Assembly (NCBI GenBank): GCA_041623895.1
Contig: JBFJVZ010000191.1
Coordinates: 1-13,654 of the forward strand
Length of the DNA stretch: 13,654 nucleotides
Source of the DNA: JBFJVZ01 sp041623895
Lineage (GTDB): Bacteria > Planctomycetota > Planctomycetia > Pirellulales > Pirellulaceae
Direction of reading: 5' to 3'
Shown here: piece after piece, positions 7,288-13,654 of the stretch
How the letters are laid out: every line of letters begins with the position of its first letter
Numbering within the stretch: position 1 is the stretch's first letter
The notes under the pieces: generated by a model
What the model was told of the DNA's origin: nothing
Databases searched by the model: none
Seen by the model: only the letters and a program-made list of their open reading frames with translations
Program-made: the position numbers and the translations under genes

Positions 7288-7674
7288 TTAACGGGGCAAT
7301 CGGGGTAAAGGCGTGCGGTGGCTGGTCAGCGAGGCGACCGAAGACACGTTTCTGGATCCTAAGCCGGCATCAACAAGCAGTCTCGTGACCGCGACCATCA
7401 AGCTGTGCCATTGCTGGATCGTTTCTGGCGTGCCCACCAATTGTGCGTCTTGACGATCATAACCTCGCTGGCTTACCCGAATGGTTGGCTCCAGATGCAG
7501 CAAGGCCTCCATCATCAAATGATCACGACAATCAGACTCGGTCAGCGCCGGATCATCATAAATCCAAAGATGCGCCTGCAAAACGAGATCCATGAATGAT
7601 AGTGCAGCTTGCTGGGCGCTGGCGGCGCTACGAATCTGCCGGTTGGAACCACATTGAAGATAGTATTTGGCCAC
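7288..7674 (-). CDS. Small protein of unknown function
   Basis: The product has 128 residues and no signal peptide or membrane segment, so it is probably cytoplasmic. The start is the GTG at 7674: a near-perfect SD, GGAGGAG (7681-7687), precedes it by 6 nt, and the protein then opens (M)AKYYLQCGS. The frame can be extended to a TTG at 7710, but that would place the start inside the T-run of a probable terminator and on the SD itself. The body is compact: a short N-terminal strand-like part (KYYLQCGS), a helix of about 25 residues (AQQAALSFMDLVLQAHLWIYDD), an acidic CRDHLMMEALLHLEP segment and a C-terminal helix ending LLVDAGL. The last 25 residues are Ser/Thr/Pro/Arg-rich and look unstructured. 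It resembles small conserved planctomycete proteins from memory, but I cannot name a family. Its stop codon directly abuts the palindromic element. Confidence 0.7.
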   Translation of the reverse strand: MAKYYLQCGSNRQIRSAASAQQAALSFMDLVLQAHLWIYDDPALTESDCRDHLMMEALLHLEPTIRVSQRGYDRQDAQLVGTPETIQQWHSLMVAVTRLLVDAGLGSRNVSSVASLTSHRTPLPRLPR

Positions 7675-7680
7675 CGATGA

Positions 7681-7687
7681 CTCCTCC
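7681..7687 (-). promoter_or_regulatory. Strong ribosome binding site setting the GTG start at 7674
   Basis: GGAGGAG on the minus strand stands 6 nt before GTG (7674-7672). In the longer frame this site would be codons 9-11, which argues that the ATG at 7689 and the TTG at 7710 are not starts. Confidence 0.7.
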
Positions 7688-7708
7688 ATGATGGAAACGA
7701 AGATTCTC

Positions 7709-7728
7709 AAAAACCAGCCGTTTGGCTG
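7709..7728 (-). terminator. Intrinsic terminator after the PQQ/TPR gene
   Basis: On the minus strand CAGCC (7728-7724), loop AAAC, GGCTG (7719-7715), then G and TTTTT (7713-7709). A short but GC-containing stem followed by a T-run, 47 nt after the TGA at 7776, fits a Rho-independent terminator. It separates the large gene from the small gene at 7674, which would then need its own promoter or readthrough. Confidence 0.5.
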
Positions 7729-7775
7729 ATACTCAGATCATCGCGATCGCGTGGACAAGTCTGGTCCCAGCTGCC

Positions 7776-10700
7776 TCAATCATTGGGAATCTGATCGGCC
7801 GGAGTTTGCGGAGTCGGATCGTCTTCGTCGTCGGAACCCCCGAAACGATATGTCAAGATTTCTCCACTTACCTGGCCGATCACGCGTTTTTGAATCGGCT
7901 TGACCGTGATCCGGGTCTGAATCTCGTTACTTTTGGATGGGACCGTCTGCCCCAGCCGCTCGTGGATCACTTTCCCATTGCGAACGTCGATCGCCTGAAC
8001 GTCAAGCTTGACCGTCCGCGCGTGGTTGGTGGCATAGGTTGACCATGCGCGAGTCAACAGCAAGATCGGGGTGGAGGATGGCTGATCCAACGTGCATCCA
8101 TACGGGAAATCGTCAAATTGCAGTTCCCACCGAAGCGAACCGCTATCAAGCGATATCGCGTAAACAACGTCTGTTGTGTGGTGATTTGAACTTTGCCGTG
8201 TTTGCAGCGTCGCATCTTTTGGCAGTTTGGATTGATCCGGCCTGTTCATCGGCAACAGAATCAATTGGCCGCCTAATTCCATTGCATGAAGCCGTTGCAA
8301 ATCTTCCAGCGGCTCGGTGTCCAGATCGCTCAGCACGCTGCCAGCTTGGACGTCCCAGACGATTAGTTTTCCATTTGAGCTCAACAGCACCATGTACCGG
8401 CTACCAACAATCTGCCCATAAGTACGATCACCATCGACGATACTTCGACTGGCGGTCGACGTCTCCAATTCCTGCAAAACCTCACCGGAAAAAGGATCCA
8501 GGAGAGTGACGACGCAAGACCGCCCATCGTCGCTAGGTAGTTCGCACAGAACATGCTTGCCTGCACTATGCCAGATTTTTCCGTAGTCCCACGGTTCCGA
8601 TTTCAGATGGCGGCCATCCAGTTTGTCAAAGAACTTAACGGTTTTTTCATTGGGGGAAACGACAGCGATCTGGTTGCCCTCGGCGACGATCATGCCGTCT
8701 TGCGGCGCGTCGGAGTTTCTCCAAAGCGTTTCCGAGTTTGCCAAATCAATCGCCAGCAAATCGCCGCCCTGCAGCACGATGACCCGATCGCCTAAGACGG
8801 GACCGACTCGGAATTCAGCCGCCGATGTACGGGCCGTTGAGGAACTGATGGGGAACCAAAAAACAGGGGCATTGAATGAATTCATTTCATTGCGGAGTTT
8901 CGCGATTGACGCACCATCACCACTGAAATTTCGCCGCCACAAAATCGAATCCGACACTTCGTTACTCTTGACCCGAAACAGATCGATGGCTGCGATTTCA
9001 CCGGGGCGAACCACAATCATCACCCCACCATTGATAATCGCTTCCTTATCCCCGTCGTCGCGAGGACTCAAACCATCCAGGGGAATTCCATAAATCTGGC
9101 CAAAGGAATCCCGCAGCGCGATATTGTTGGCACCTTCACTGACCAATCGCCAGCCACGGAAGGATTCACCCCAGGAGACGGATGTCCGAGAAAGTCGCTG
9201 TCCCAGAGTGATGATTCCCCTGGAACGAAGCTGCTGCGATTGCCAGTCCAGCTCCACCGGCGATTCCCACTCGATCGCTTGTGTGCCTTGCGATGCCAGC
9301 TTTCGTAGCTCGTCAAGATCATCCGCTTCCCGCTCAGCAAGAGCGTCGACGACTTGCAGTGCGTCTTCGCCGCGCTGCCCCTCGATCAGTGCATCAGCAA
9401 GAAGCCGCATGGCATCCATCGGTAGCTGCGCGATGTCTTGAGCGGTGGCATTGGAAGATCCCAGCGCGAGTCGTTCCAGTTTCAGCAGTTCTCCCTCTTC
9501 GCGAAACCGCCGGCCCAATTCAGCAATTGCCGCAGTACCCCCGACGGCGGCAAAATGTCTTGATGATCGGGTCAGTAAACCGGTCGATCCCTGCAGCAGC
9601 CCCGCCATGTGATCCGCGACCTGTGCGGCGATTCGCTGCCGCTGTTGTTGATCGGACAGATCAACGACTTCACGCATCCGAGCGGCTACCCAGCTATCCA
9701 GTGAGCAATGCCGGCTGATGTCATTGAGAATCTCGTCCGCTGCTGCGTCAAGCAGATTTTGGTTGGTTAGCAACGTCGACAGATCAATCAATCGGCCCAC
9801 TGCGTCATCAAGCCGACGTTCGTCAATCGCACCTCGAATCAGCAGCGCCAAAAACTCGGCCCGTTGGTCTGGCTGATCAATCATTAAATCCAGTTGCTCG
9901 ACCAATTCCGGCTCACCACTGGGGTCATCACGAAGGATCCCCAGCATTGCCGAGACTGAAAGCATATGGACCTCATCACTTTCCGGATCGATCCTGGCAG
10001 CGCGGTTCAGCAAATCCAAGGCTTCCCGCCGCTTGTCACGCTGAATCATCAATTCCGCTTTGCGAACAAGCGCTTCATAGTCTTCAGGATTCCTTTCCAG
10101 AATCGAATTCACCAGTGGTTCCAATGTCGCTTCACCAAAAGCCACCGACAAACGCGTCGCGGCCTGGGAAATGACTTCACCGCCAACAGCAACCAAATTG
10201 CCAAGCGGGTAACGCGTCGTGCGTCTGGACACTACCTTGCCATCGTCAAGCGAAATCTGGATTAACTGATTCGAAGTGGTGGGCAGGAAGAAATCATTGC
10301 CGCCAAAGACACCGCAGCCGGCGATCTGCTGACCGGACGCCAATAGGTCGTCACCCGTCCGCCAAAGCTGTGCGCCCGTTTCGCTGTCGTAAGCGCGTAA
10401 TTCGCGGGTTCCCACCAAGATGAACTTGCCGTCTCGAACACCGGCTAAGTATCGCATCTGTTCGCGCGGCTTGTCGGAGAATTTCGGTAAACCAGAGACA
10501 AGGTCGAAACAAAACAAACGCTCCGATTCGATGGGCGTCACTAACACAACTGACCCGGCGGCGATCGCCAGCCCGTTGTGCCACCGCTGCATCAGCTGGT
10601 TCGGTTCGACATTGTTTCGCCGATTAATGACTTGATTGACATCTGTGCGACGTGGATAGGTAACTCCCCACCGCAGCATACGATCCGCCAGGTCCAAAGC

Positions 10701-11243
10701 GACCGTCGCGCCGGCTCCGGTGGGGCAGATCAGGACACCCTCGTGATAGGTTGGCGCCGCCCCGGCGATCCGTCGGACTGCATCAAAATCGACACTGCCT
10801 GTTTCCACGGCCACCAATTGTTGGCGCCACAATTCGTTTCCCGATCGTGGATCAAGACAGACCAGTAAGATGTCGCCGGCCATTTCGGCCATGACGTACA
10901 GTCGGCCGTCCAGCGGCAAAGGCGGTCCCAGGAAAAATGCGTCCGACAGCATCGATGCCTGATCGGCTCCCTTGCCAAGCCGCCATTGCAATTTGCCTTC
11001 GGTTTCCAAGTCCAACGCGACCAACGTGTTTGTGCGAGTATCGGCGGGCCGAGTTCCGCGAATTCCCATGATGGGACTGAATTGTGCAATCTCGACTTCC
11101 GACAAATCCGTAATCATGAATACGCGTTTGCCGTCACTGCTGACCTGGCCGTAGGGCAGATCATTCCACACCCGCTGCATCAACAAGCCGCCGGGGCCTT
11201 CGTCACCGATGATCGAATCCAACGGAAACTGCTCTTCATCCAT
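7776..11243 (-). CDS. C-terminal part of a PQQ-like beta-propeller/TPR protein
   Basis: The longest ATG-started piece after the internal stop is 1,155 residues. Residues about 10-365 form a first propeller with PQQ-type blade motifs such as VALDLETEGKLQW, VCLDPRSGNELWR and RAYDSETGAQLWR. Residues about 370-660 are helical with a TPR-like start (NPEDYEALVRKAELMIQRDKR, shortened here to its first repeat). Residues about 690-1135 form a second propeller (AIDLANSETLWR, LLDPFSGEVLQ, VWDVQAGSVL, AIDVRNGKV). The tail is acidic and Pro-rich. Propellers of this type usually act as scaffolds outside the cytoplasm, and no PQQ-enzyme catalytic signature was noticed. The ATG at 11243 has no convincing SD and this piece has no signal peptide, so independent translation is doubtful. 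A terminator follows at 7709-7728. Confidence 0.7.
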   Translation of the reverse strand: MDEEQFPLDSIIGDEGPGGLLMQRVWNDLPYGQVSSDGKRVFMITDLSEVEIAQFSPIMGIRGTRPADTRTNTLVALDLETEGKLQWRLGKGADQASMLSDAFFLGPPLPLDGRLYVMAEMAGDILLVCLDPRSGNELWRQQLVAVETGSVDFDAVRRIAGAAPTYHEGVLICPTGAGATVALDLADRMLRWGVTYPRRTDVNQVINRRNNVEPNQLMQRWHNGLAIAAGSVVLVTPIESERLFCFDLVSGLPKFSDKPREQMRYLAGVRDGKFILVGTRELRAYDSETGAQLWRTGDDLLASGQQIAGCGVFGGNDFFLPTTSNQLIQISLDDGKVVSRRTTRYPLGNLVAVGGEVISQAATRLSVAFGEATLEPLVNSILERNPEDYEALVRKAELMIQRDKRREALDLLNRAARIDPESDEVHMLSVSAMLGILRDDPSGEPELVEQLDLMIDQPDQRAEFLALLIRGAIDERRLDDAVGRLIDLSTLLTNQNLLDAAADEILNDISRHCSLDSWVAARMREVVDLSDQQQRQRIAAQVADHMAGLLQGSTGLLTRSSRHFAAVGGTAAIAELGRRFREEGELLKLERLALGSSNATAQDIAQLPMDAMRLLADALIEGQRGEDALQVVDALAEREADDLDELRKLASQGTQAIEWESPVELDWQSQQLRSRGIITLGQRLSRTSVSWGESFRGWRLVSEGANNIALRDSFGQIYGIPLDGLSPRDDGDKEAIINGGVMIVVRPGEIAAIDLFRVKSNEVSDSILWRRNFSGDGASIAKLRNEMNSFNAPVFWFPISSSTARTSAAEFRVGPVLGDRVIVLQGGDLLAIDLANSETLWRNSDAPQDGMIVAEGNQIAVVSPNEKTVKFFDKLDGRHLKSEPWDYGKIWHSAGKHVLCELPSDDGRSCVVTLLDPFSGEVLQELETSTASRSIVDGDRTYGQIVGSRYMVLLSSNGKLIVWDVQAGSVLSDLDTEPLEDLQRLHAMELGGQLILLPMNRPDQSKLPKDATLQTRQSSNHHTTDVVYAISLDSGSLRWELQFDDFPYGCTLDQPSSTPILLLTRAWSTYATNHARTVKLDVQAIDVRNGKVIHERLGQTVPSKSNEIQTRITVKPIQKRVIGQVSGEILTYRFGGSDDEDDPTPQTPADQIPND

Positions 11244-11279
11244 GTCTTCGCTGGTGGCATACCAGGGGAATTGCCAGAC

Positions 11280-12260
11280 TCACTTGCCCGTCCGATAGTC
11301 AACACCAAACAACCGATCCGTTGTACGCATCAACAGTTGGTCGCCGACTCGAATCGGCATCCAGCTTGGTGGCGGCAACTTGCCGCTGACAATCAATTCG
11401 TTCGCCTTTTCCTCCACGACCTGTGCCTCACGCGGACTGGCCGTGACCGGCAAGTCCCAACGCAAATTACCCAGCGGCATCTGTCCGGCCGAAGCACCAT
11501 TGCGACTGGGCGTGGCCCCAAACAACGCGTAATCCTTTAACTCGCCGCCCGCCGATTCCTGGTTCACCGAGTATCGTTCTGCGCTCCGCTCACTCGGCTC
11601 CCGGCCAGAAAGGTGCATGGCCGCTTCATGAAGCGACTTCAGTGATTCACCCAAGTGCGCGATGGCTTGCGGAGTTTCGACAACGGCGTCCAATAGCAAC
11701 GACGCGCTCAGTGGATGTCCGCTGACAAGTTCCTGTTGAGCCAAAATCAACGAAGCTTCATACCCGGCCTTGGTATGGAAGAACTTGCGTCGTACGTCAC
11801 GCAGCTTGTTCCAGTCGCGCGAGGCGGCTGCATCGTCAAGCGAACGCCGCGCCAAGGGGCCGTACTGCAACTCATACGTCTCCAACGCCGCCGGGGGCAG
11901 ACCGCCAATGATGTCCCGCGCGCGACGAAGTAGACTCATCGACTGATGCTGGATGCGCTTTTGCGACTCCTCAAGTAAAAAGAAGTCTTGCCCAGCCAAC
12001 GAATCGTCGTCGTACGCATCGGCTCGCTCACGTTGCAGCAGATCTCCCAAGCGCACGACTGCGTCACTGTATTGCTTTTGCTCGATGGCATCTTCGGCAT
12101 CACGCAATTCCTGCTCGATGAATCGAGGTGCCTCGATAAAACGGCCCGATACCATCGTTCTCATGTTTCCAAATACCTGGGCAACCGCCGGGCCGGAGCA
12201 CATTAGTAAGAACAAGGACAGGCAAACGGCTGGGCGATTCAGGCAACAATGACGAGACAC
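11280..12260 (-). CDS. N-terminal part of the PQQ-like/TPR protein, with signal peptide
   Basis: The piece has 326 residues up to the TGA at 11280. The N-terminus is a good signal peptide, hydrophobic at about 10-23, with cleavage after AVA at residue 27. Residues 45-220 are rich in charged helices (FIEQELRDAEDAIEQKQYSDA, shortened: a TPR-like pair). From about 244 the sequence DYALFGATPSRNG and LRWDLPV marks the entry into the propeller, and LLMRTTDRLFGVDYRTGK is the start of a blade. The start is GTG at 12260 with GGTGGA about 6 nt upstream on the minus strand; it is the only start that keeps the whole signal peptide. Without the downstream part the propeller could not close, so a product ending here would probably be unstable. 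Confidence 0.7.
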   Translation of the reverse strand: MSRHCCLNRPAVCLSLFLLMCSGPAVAQVFGNMRTMVSGRFIEAPRFIEQELRDAEDAIEQKQYSDAVVRLGDLLQRERADAYDDDSLAGQDFFLLEESQKRIQHQSMSLLRRARDIIGGLPPAALETYELQYGPLARRSLDDAAASRDWNKLRDVRRKFFHTKAGYEASLILAQQELVSGHPLSASLLLDAVVETPQAIAHLGESLKSLHEAAMHLSGREPSERSAERYSVNQESAGGELKDYALFGATPSRNGASAGQMPLGNLRWDLPVTASPREAQVVEEKANELIVSGKLPPPSWMPIRVGDQLLMRTTDRLFGVDYRTGK

Positions 12261-12422
12261 GTCTGATCCACCTTGACTTCAAAGACACGGGAACTGGTTG
12301 AACCGATCACCCCATTGTAGGGACCGGCGTAGAAAATGTCGCCAGCACAGGTTTCCGTTCCCCAGCCGCCGTGCAGGCACCTCCGCTCGGCCAGTTTTAA
12401 GGCTGAATCAAGCTGATCCTTA
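12239..12422 (-). pseudogene. Coding-like leftover frame, possibly a remnant of a universal-stress-like C-terminus
   Basis: The gap between the ExbB-like and PQQ genes carries an open frame on the minus strand that ends at a TGA at 12239-12241, just inside the PQQ gene. Its codons look coding, with many GTC, GGC, CGT and ACC. The end reads DIFYAGPYNGVIGSTSSRV followed by a Cys-Leu-Val-Ile-Val-Ala terminus. That pattern, a G-S-[ST]-S stretch about 15 residues before C-x-V-x-V, recalls the C-terminus of UspA-type proteins. The only in-frame starts are TTGs inside the ExbB-like gene, without SD. A decayed gene end is the simplest reading. A small real gene with an unseen start, or chance, cannot be excluded. 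Confidence 0.28.
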
Positions 12423-12737
12423 TCATGTTTGACTTGACGAGGCCCCGCGGCGTGCCCTGCGTAGCACAATAACGCCACAGATCCCGGCCACAATTCCAAT
12501 CACCAGCCCAATCACGGTGAACATAAGCGAAGAGGAGATGCTTCCGGCTACCACGTCAGGCGAAGGTGATTCGGATTGTGATAAGCTGTCGACCGAATCC
12601 ATCATGCTGAAGACGGTGGCCGCCAATCCCAGAATCGGCGTCAAAACCGCAATGACCAGCAGTAGCACTGCCAGGAAGAATAGCCCACGTGTCTTGGCCT
12701 GCGACCCCTGCGATGGTGGTTCGTATGGATTGATCAT
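12423..12737 (-). CDS. Two-TM mini-protein resembling the MotA/TolQ/ExbB channel core
   Basis: The product has 104 residues. It opens MINPYEPPS, a motif common at the N-terminus of small planctomycete membrane proteins. Two membrane segments are predicted at about 19-41 and 69-92, ending in a basic tail (RRARRG). Between them the order L-x-x-x-T-V-F-S-M-M-x-S-x-x-S-L, then VAGSISSSLMFTVIGLVIGI, follows the ExbB/TolQ pattern (GT-x-x-GM-x-x-F, then A-x-GIS-x-AL-x-T-x-x-GL). Family members form proton channels that power TonB/Tol-type machines, but they are usually above 200 residues with three TM segments. This one keeps only the last two, and no ExbD/TolR partner is visible. The ATG at 12737 has no clear SD. 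It lies 52 bp after the DUF1501 stop and may be translated from the same mRNA. Channel function is inferred, not shown. Confidence 0.68.
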   Translation of the reverse strand: MINPYEPPSQGSQAKTRGLFFLAVLLLVIAVLTPILGLAATVFSMMDSVDSLSQSESPSPDVVAGSISSSLMFTVIGLVIGIVAGICGVIVLRRARRGASSSQT

Positions 12738-12789
12738 GGCAGCATTTTTAGCATGATGTTTGATATCAAGATGCTCTCGATACCGCTAA

Positions 12790-13654
12790 TCACGCCAGGA
12801 TGTCGTCGACAACTTCGCCATAAATATCTGTCAAGCGAAAGTTGCGGCCGGCGTAGGGGTAAGTCAGCCTGGTGTGATCCAATCCCAACAGGTGCAAGAT
12901 CGTAGCGTGCAAGTCGTGGATGTGAACTTTGTTCTCGGTCGCGTAGTAACCGTACTCGTCCGTCGCTCCGTACGTCAGCCCGCTTCTCACACCCCCGCCC
13001 GCTAACCACATGGTGTAGCCGTGCGGGTTGTGGTCGCGGCCGTTGTCGCCCTGAGCGACGGGCGTACGACCGAATTCACCCCCCCAAAGCACCAGTGTGT
13101 CTTGCATCAGTCCGCGGGCTTTCAGGTCTCCAAGCAGCGCGGCAATCGGTTGATCCACTTCCTTGGCGTTCTTGGCGTGACCGGCTCGCAAATCGCTGTG
13201 CTGATCCCATTTATAACTATGAGTGCATTGCACGAATCGCACACCGCGCTCGATGAATCGCCGCGCCATCAAGCACTGACGTCCAAAATTACCGGTGACG
13301 TCCTGATCAAGCCCATAGGCCCGACGTGTCGATTCGGTTTCGTCATCGACACTTTGCAATTCCGGCGCCGCGGCTTGCATCCGAAAGGCGAGCTCGAATG
13401 AATTGATCCGCGCCTCCAGCTCCGTGTCGGGGCCGGTCTGCTCGAGACGATCGAGATTCATCTGGCGTAGTAAATCGAGCTGTGCTCGCTGCAACGAGCG
13501 CGGTGTGCGATCAGCATTTTCAATAAACGGAATCTTCGCTTGCTGGGCGGGAATGCTCGCGTTGCCAAGCGGCACGCCGTGGAAATCGGCCGGCAGGAAA
13601 GAGGAACTGAAGGCATTGACGCCACCGTGGGTCAGCGTCGGACAGATCGTGATG
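12790..13654 (-). CDS. DUF1501 family protein, C-terminal part (runs off the right edge)
   Basis: The visible part is 287 residues. The frame continues upstream past 13575 to the window edge without a start: it reads ITICPTLTHGG then SSSFLPADFHGVPLGNA, which belongs to the family, so the GTG at 13575 is not the start. Marks of DUF1501 are WDQHSDL, LVLWGGEFGRTP, GRDHNPHGYTMWLAGGG and a C-terminus with HDLHATILHLLGLDH, YPYAGRNFRLTD and GEVVDDIL. DUF1501 proteins are related to the alkaline phosphatase/sulfatase superfamily. They are strongly expanded in planctomycetes, are usually exported through a Tat signal, and are commonly encoded next to a PSD1/DUF1549-DUF1553 cytochrome-like partner. About 150-200 N-terminal residues are missing here. 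Biochemical activity is not established for most members. Family call is firm; role is unknown. Confidence 0.9.
   Translation of the reverse strand, partial: ITICPTLTHGGVNAFSSSFLPADFHGVPLGNASIPAQQAKIPFIENADRTPRSLQRAQLDLLRQMNLDRLEQTGPDTELEARINSFELAFRMQAAAPELQSVDDETESTRRAYGLDQDVTGNFGRQCLMARRFIERGVRFVQCTHSYKWDQHSDLRAGHAKNAKEVDQPIAALLGDLKARGLMQDTLVLWGGEFGRTPVAQGDNGRDHNPHGYTMWLAGGGVRSGLTYGATDEYGYYATENKVHIHDLHATILHLLGLDHTRLTYPYAGRNFRLTDIYGEVVDDILA

Larger units (their letters stand above)
7776..12260 (-). pseudogene. Full-length PQQ-propeller/TPR gene interrupted by one in-frame TGA
   Basis: From the GTG at 12260 to the TGA at 7776 the reading frame stays the same for 1,495 codons, with a single stop at 11280-11282. 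Around it the protein reads DYRTGK, stop, VWQFPWYATSED and then continues without a frameshift. In PQQ-type blades the motif is usually D-x-x-T-G-K/E-x-x-W, so the stop replaces the residue just before V-W. One C-to-T change from CGA (Arg) would explain it. TGA ends several other genes here (7102, 7776, 12423, 12790), so code reassignment is not supported. It may be a recent nonsense mutation, a sequencing error or a readthrough site. The two halves are listed separately. Confidence 0.65.

Noticed and set aside
7675..7710. Longer N-terminus of the small protein from TTG 7710 or ATG 7689
   Set aside because: GGAGGAG stands 6 nt before the GTG at 7674, and the longer versions would start in or next to a terminator T-run.
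7740..7750. CGCGATCGCG palindrome, like the cyanobacterial HIP1 octamer
   Set aside because: It is a single occurrence between genes, with no sign of enrichment, and can arise by chance.
9281..9718. 145-residue plus-strand frame opposite the PQQ gene
   Set aside because: Arg/Pro/Ala-rich antisense shadow of a long coding frame.
11244..11279. Frameshift or insertion between the two PQQ halves
   Set aside because: The same frame continues through the stop as VWQFPWYATSED into the ATG at 11243, so there is no length change.
11280..11282. Reassignment of TGA as a sense codon
   Set aside because: The S41, PQQ, ExbB-like and DUF1501 genes in this window all end with TGA at natural protein ends, so TGA works as a stop here.
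1..13654. CRISPR array, tRNA, rRNA, defence or phage cassette
   Set aside because: No regularly spaced direct repeats, cloverleaf genes, cas, nuclease-helicase or phage-like proteins were seen on either strand.

Overview
The window looks like chromosomal DNA of a planctomycete, most likely from the Pirellulaceae (Rhodopirellula-like). The reasons are a DUF1501 protein of the type that is greatly expanded in that phylum, a very large secreted PQQ-like beta-propeller/TPR protein, a small membrane protein that opens with the planctomycete-style NPYEPP motif, moderately high GC, and intergenic palindromic repeats. The phylum call rests on family knowledge. No database was searched.

Layout. 1-287: gene-free, with three consecutive short hairpins (45-152) that look like a dispersed intergenic repeat. 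288-2087 (-): secreted foldase with two SurA/PrsA-like modules, each ending in a parvulin-type PPIase domain. 2088-2481: divergent intergenic region. 2482-2850 (+): csrA with an unusually long C-terminal tail, overlapping tail-to-tail by 4 bp with 2847-4916 (-), a putative lipoprotein of the PGAP1/lipase-like alpha/beta hydrolase class. 4917-5401: divergent intergenic region with a good sigma70-type promoter facing right and a weaker one facing left. 5402-7102 (+): secreted S41 (CtpA/Prc-type) protease with a TPR-like N-terminus, a PDZ domain and an intact Ser/Lys/Gln catalytic set. 7103-7287: a nested palindromic element (7182-7287). 7288-7674 (-): small soluble protein of unknown function. 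7776-12260 (-): one very long PQQ-propeller/TPR reading frame broken by a single in-frame TGA at 11280-11282. 12239-12422 (-): a coding-like leftover frame. 12423-12737 (-): two-TM mini-protein resembling the ExbB/MotA core. 12790 to the right edge (-): C-terminal part of a DUF1501 protein.

How the genes relate. Three products point to envelope protein quality control: a double-parvulin foldase, a C-terminal processing protease and a surface or periplasmic hydrolase. They are on different strands and are not one operon. The right half (DUF1501, ExbB-like, PQQ/TPR, small protein) is all on the minus strand with short gaps and may be partly co-transcribed. A hairpin plus T-run after the PQQ gene (7709-7728) probably ends that transcript.

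I found no CRISPR array, tRNA, rRNA, transposase, phage gene or defence cassette. Most of the window is ordinary planctomycete housekeeping and envelope genes. The points most worth checking are the single internal TGA in the 1,494-residue propeller frame, the nested palindrome at 7182-7287, the extended CsrA and the relic frame at 12239-12422.
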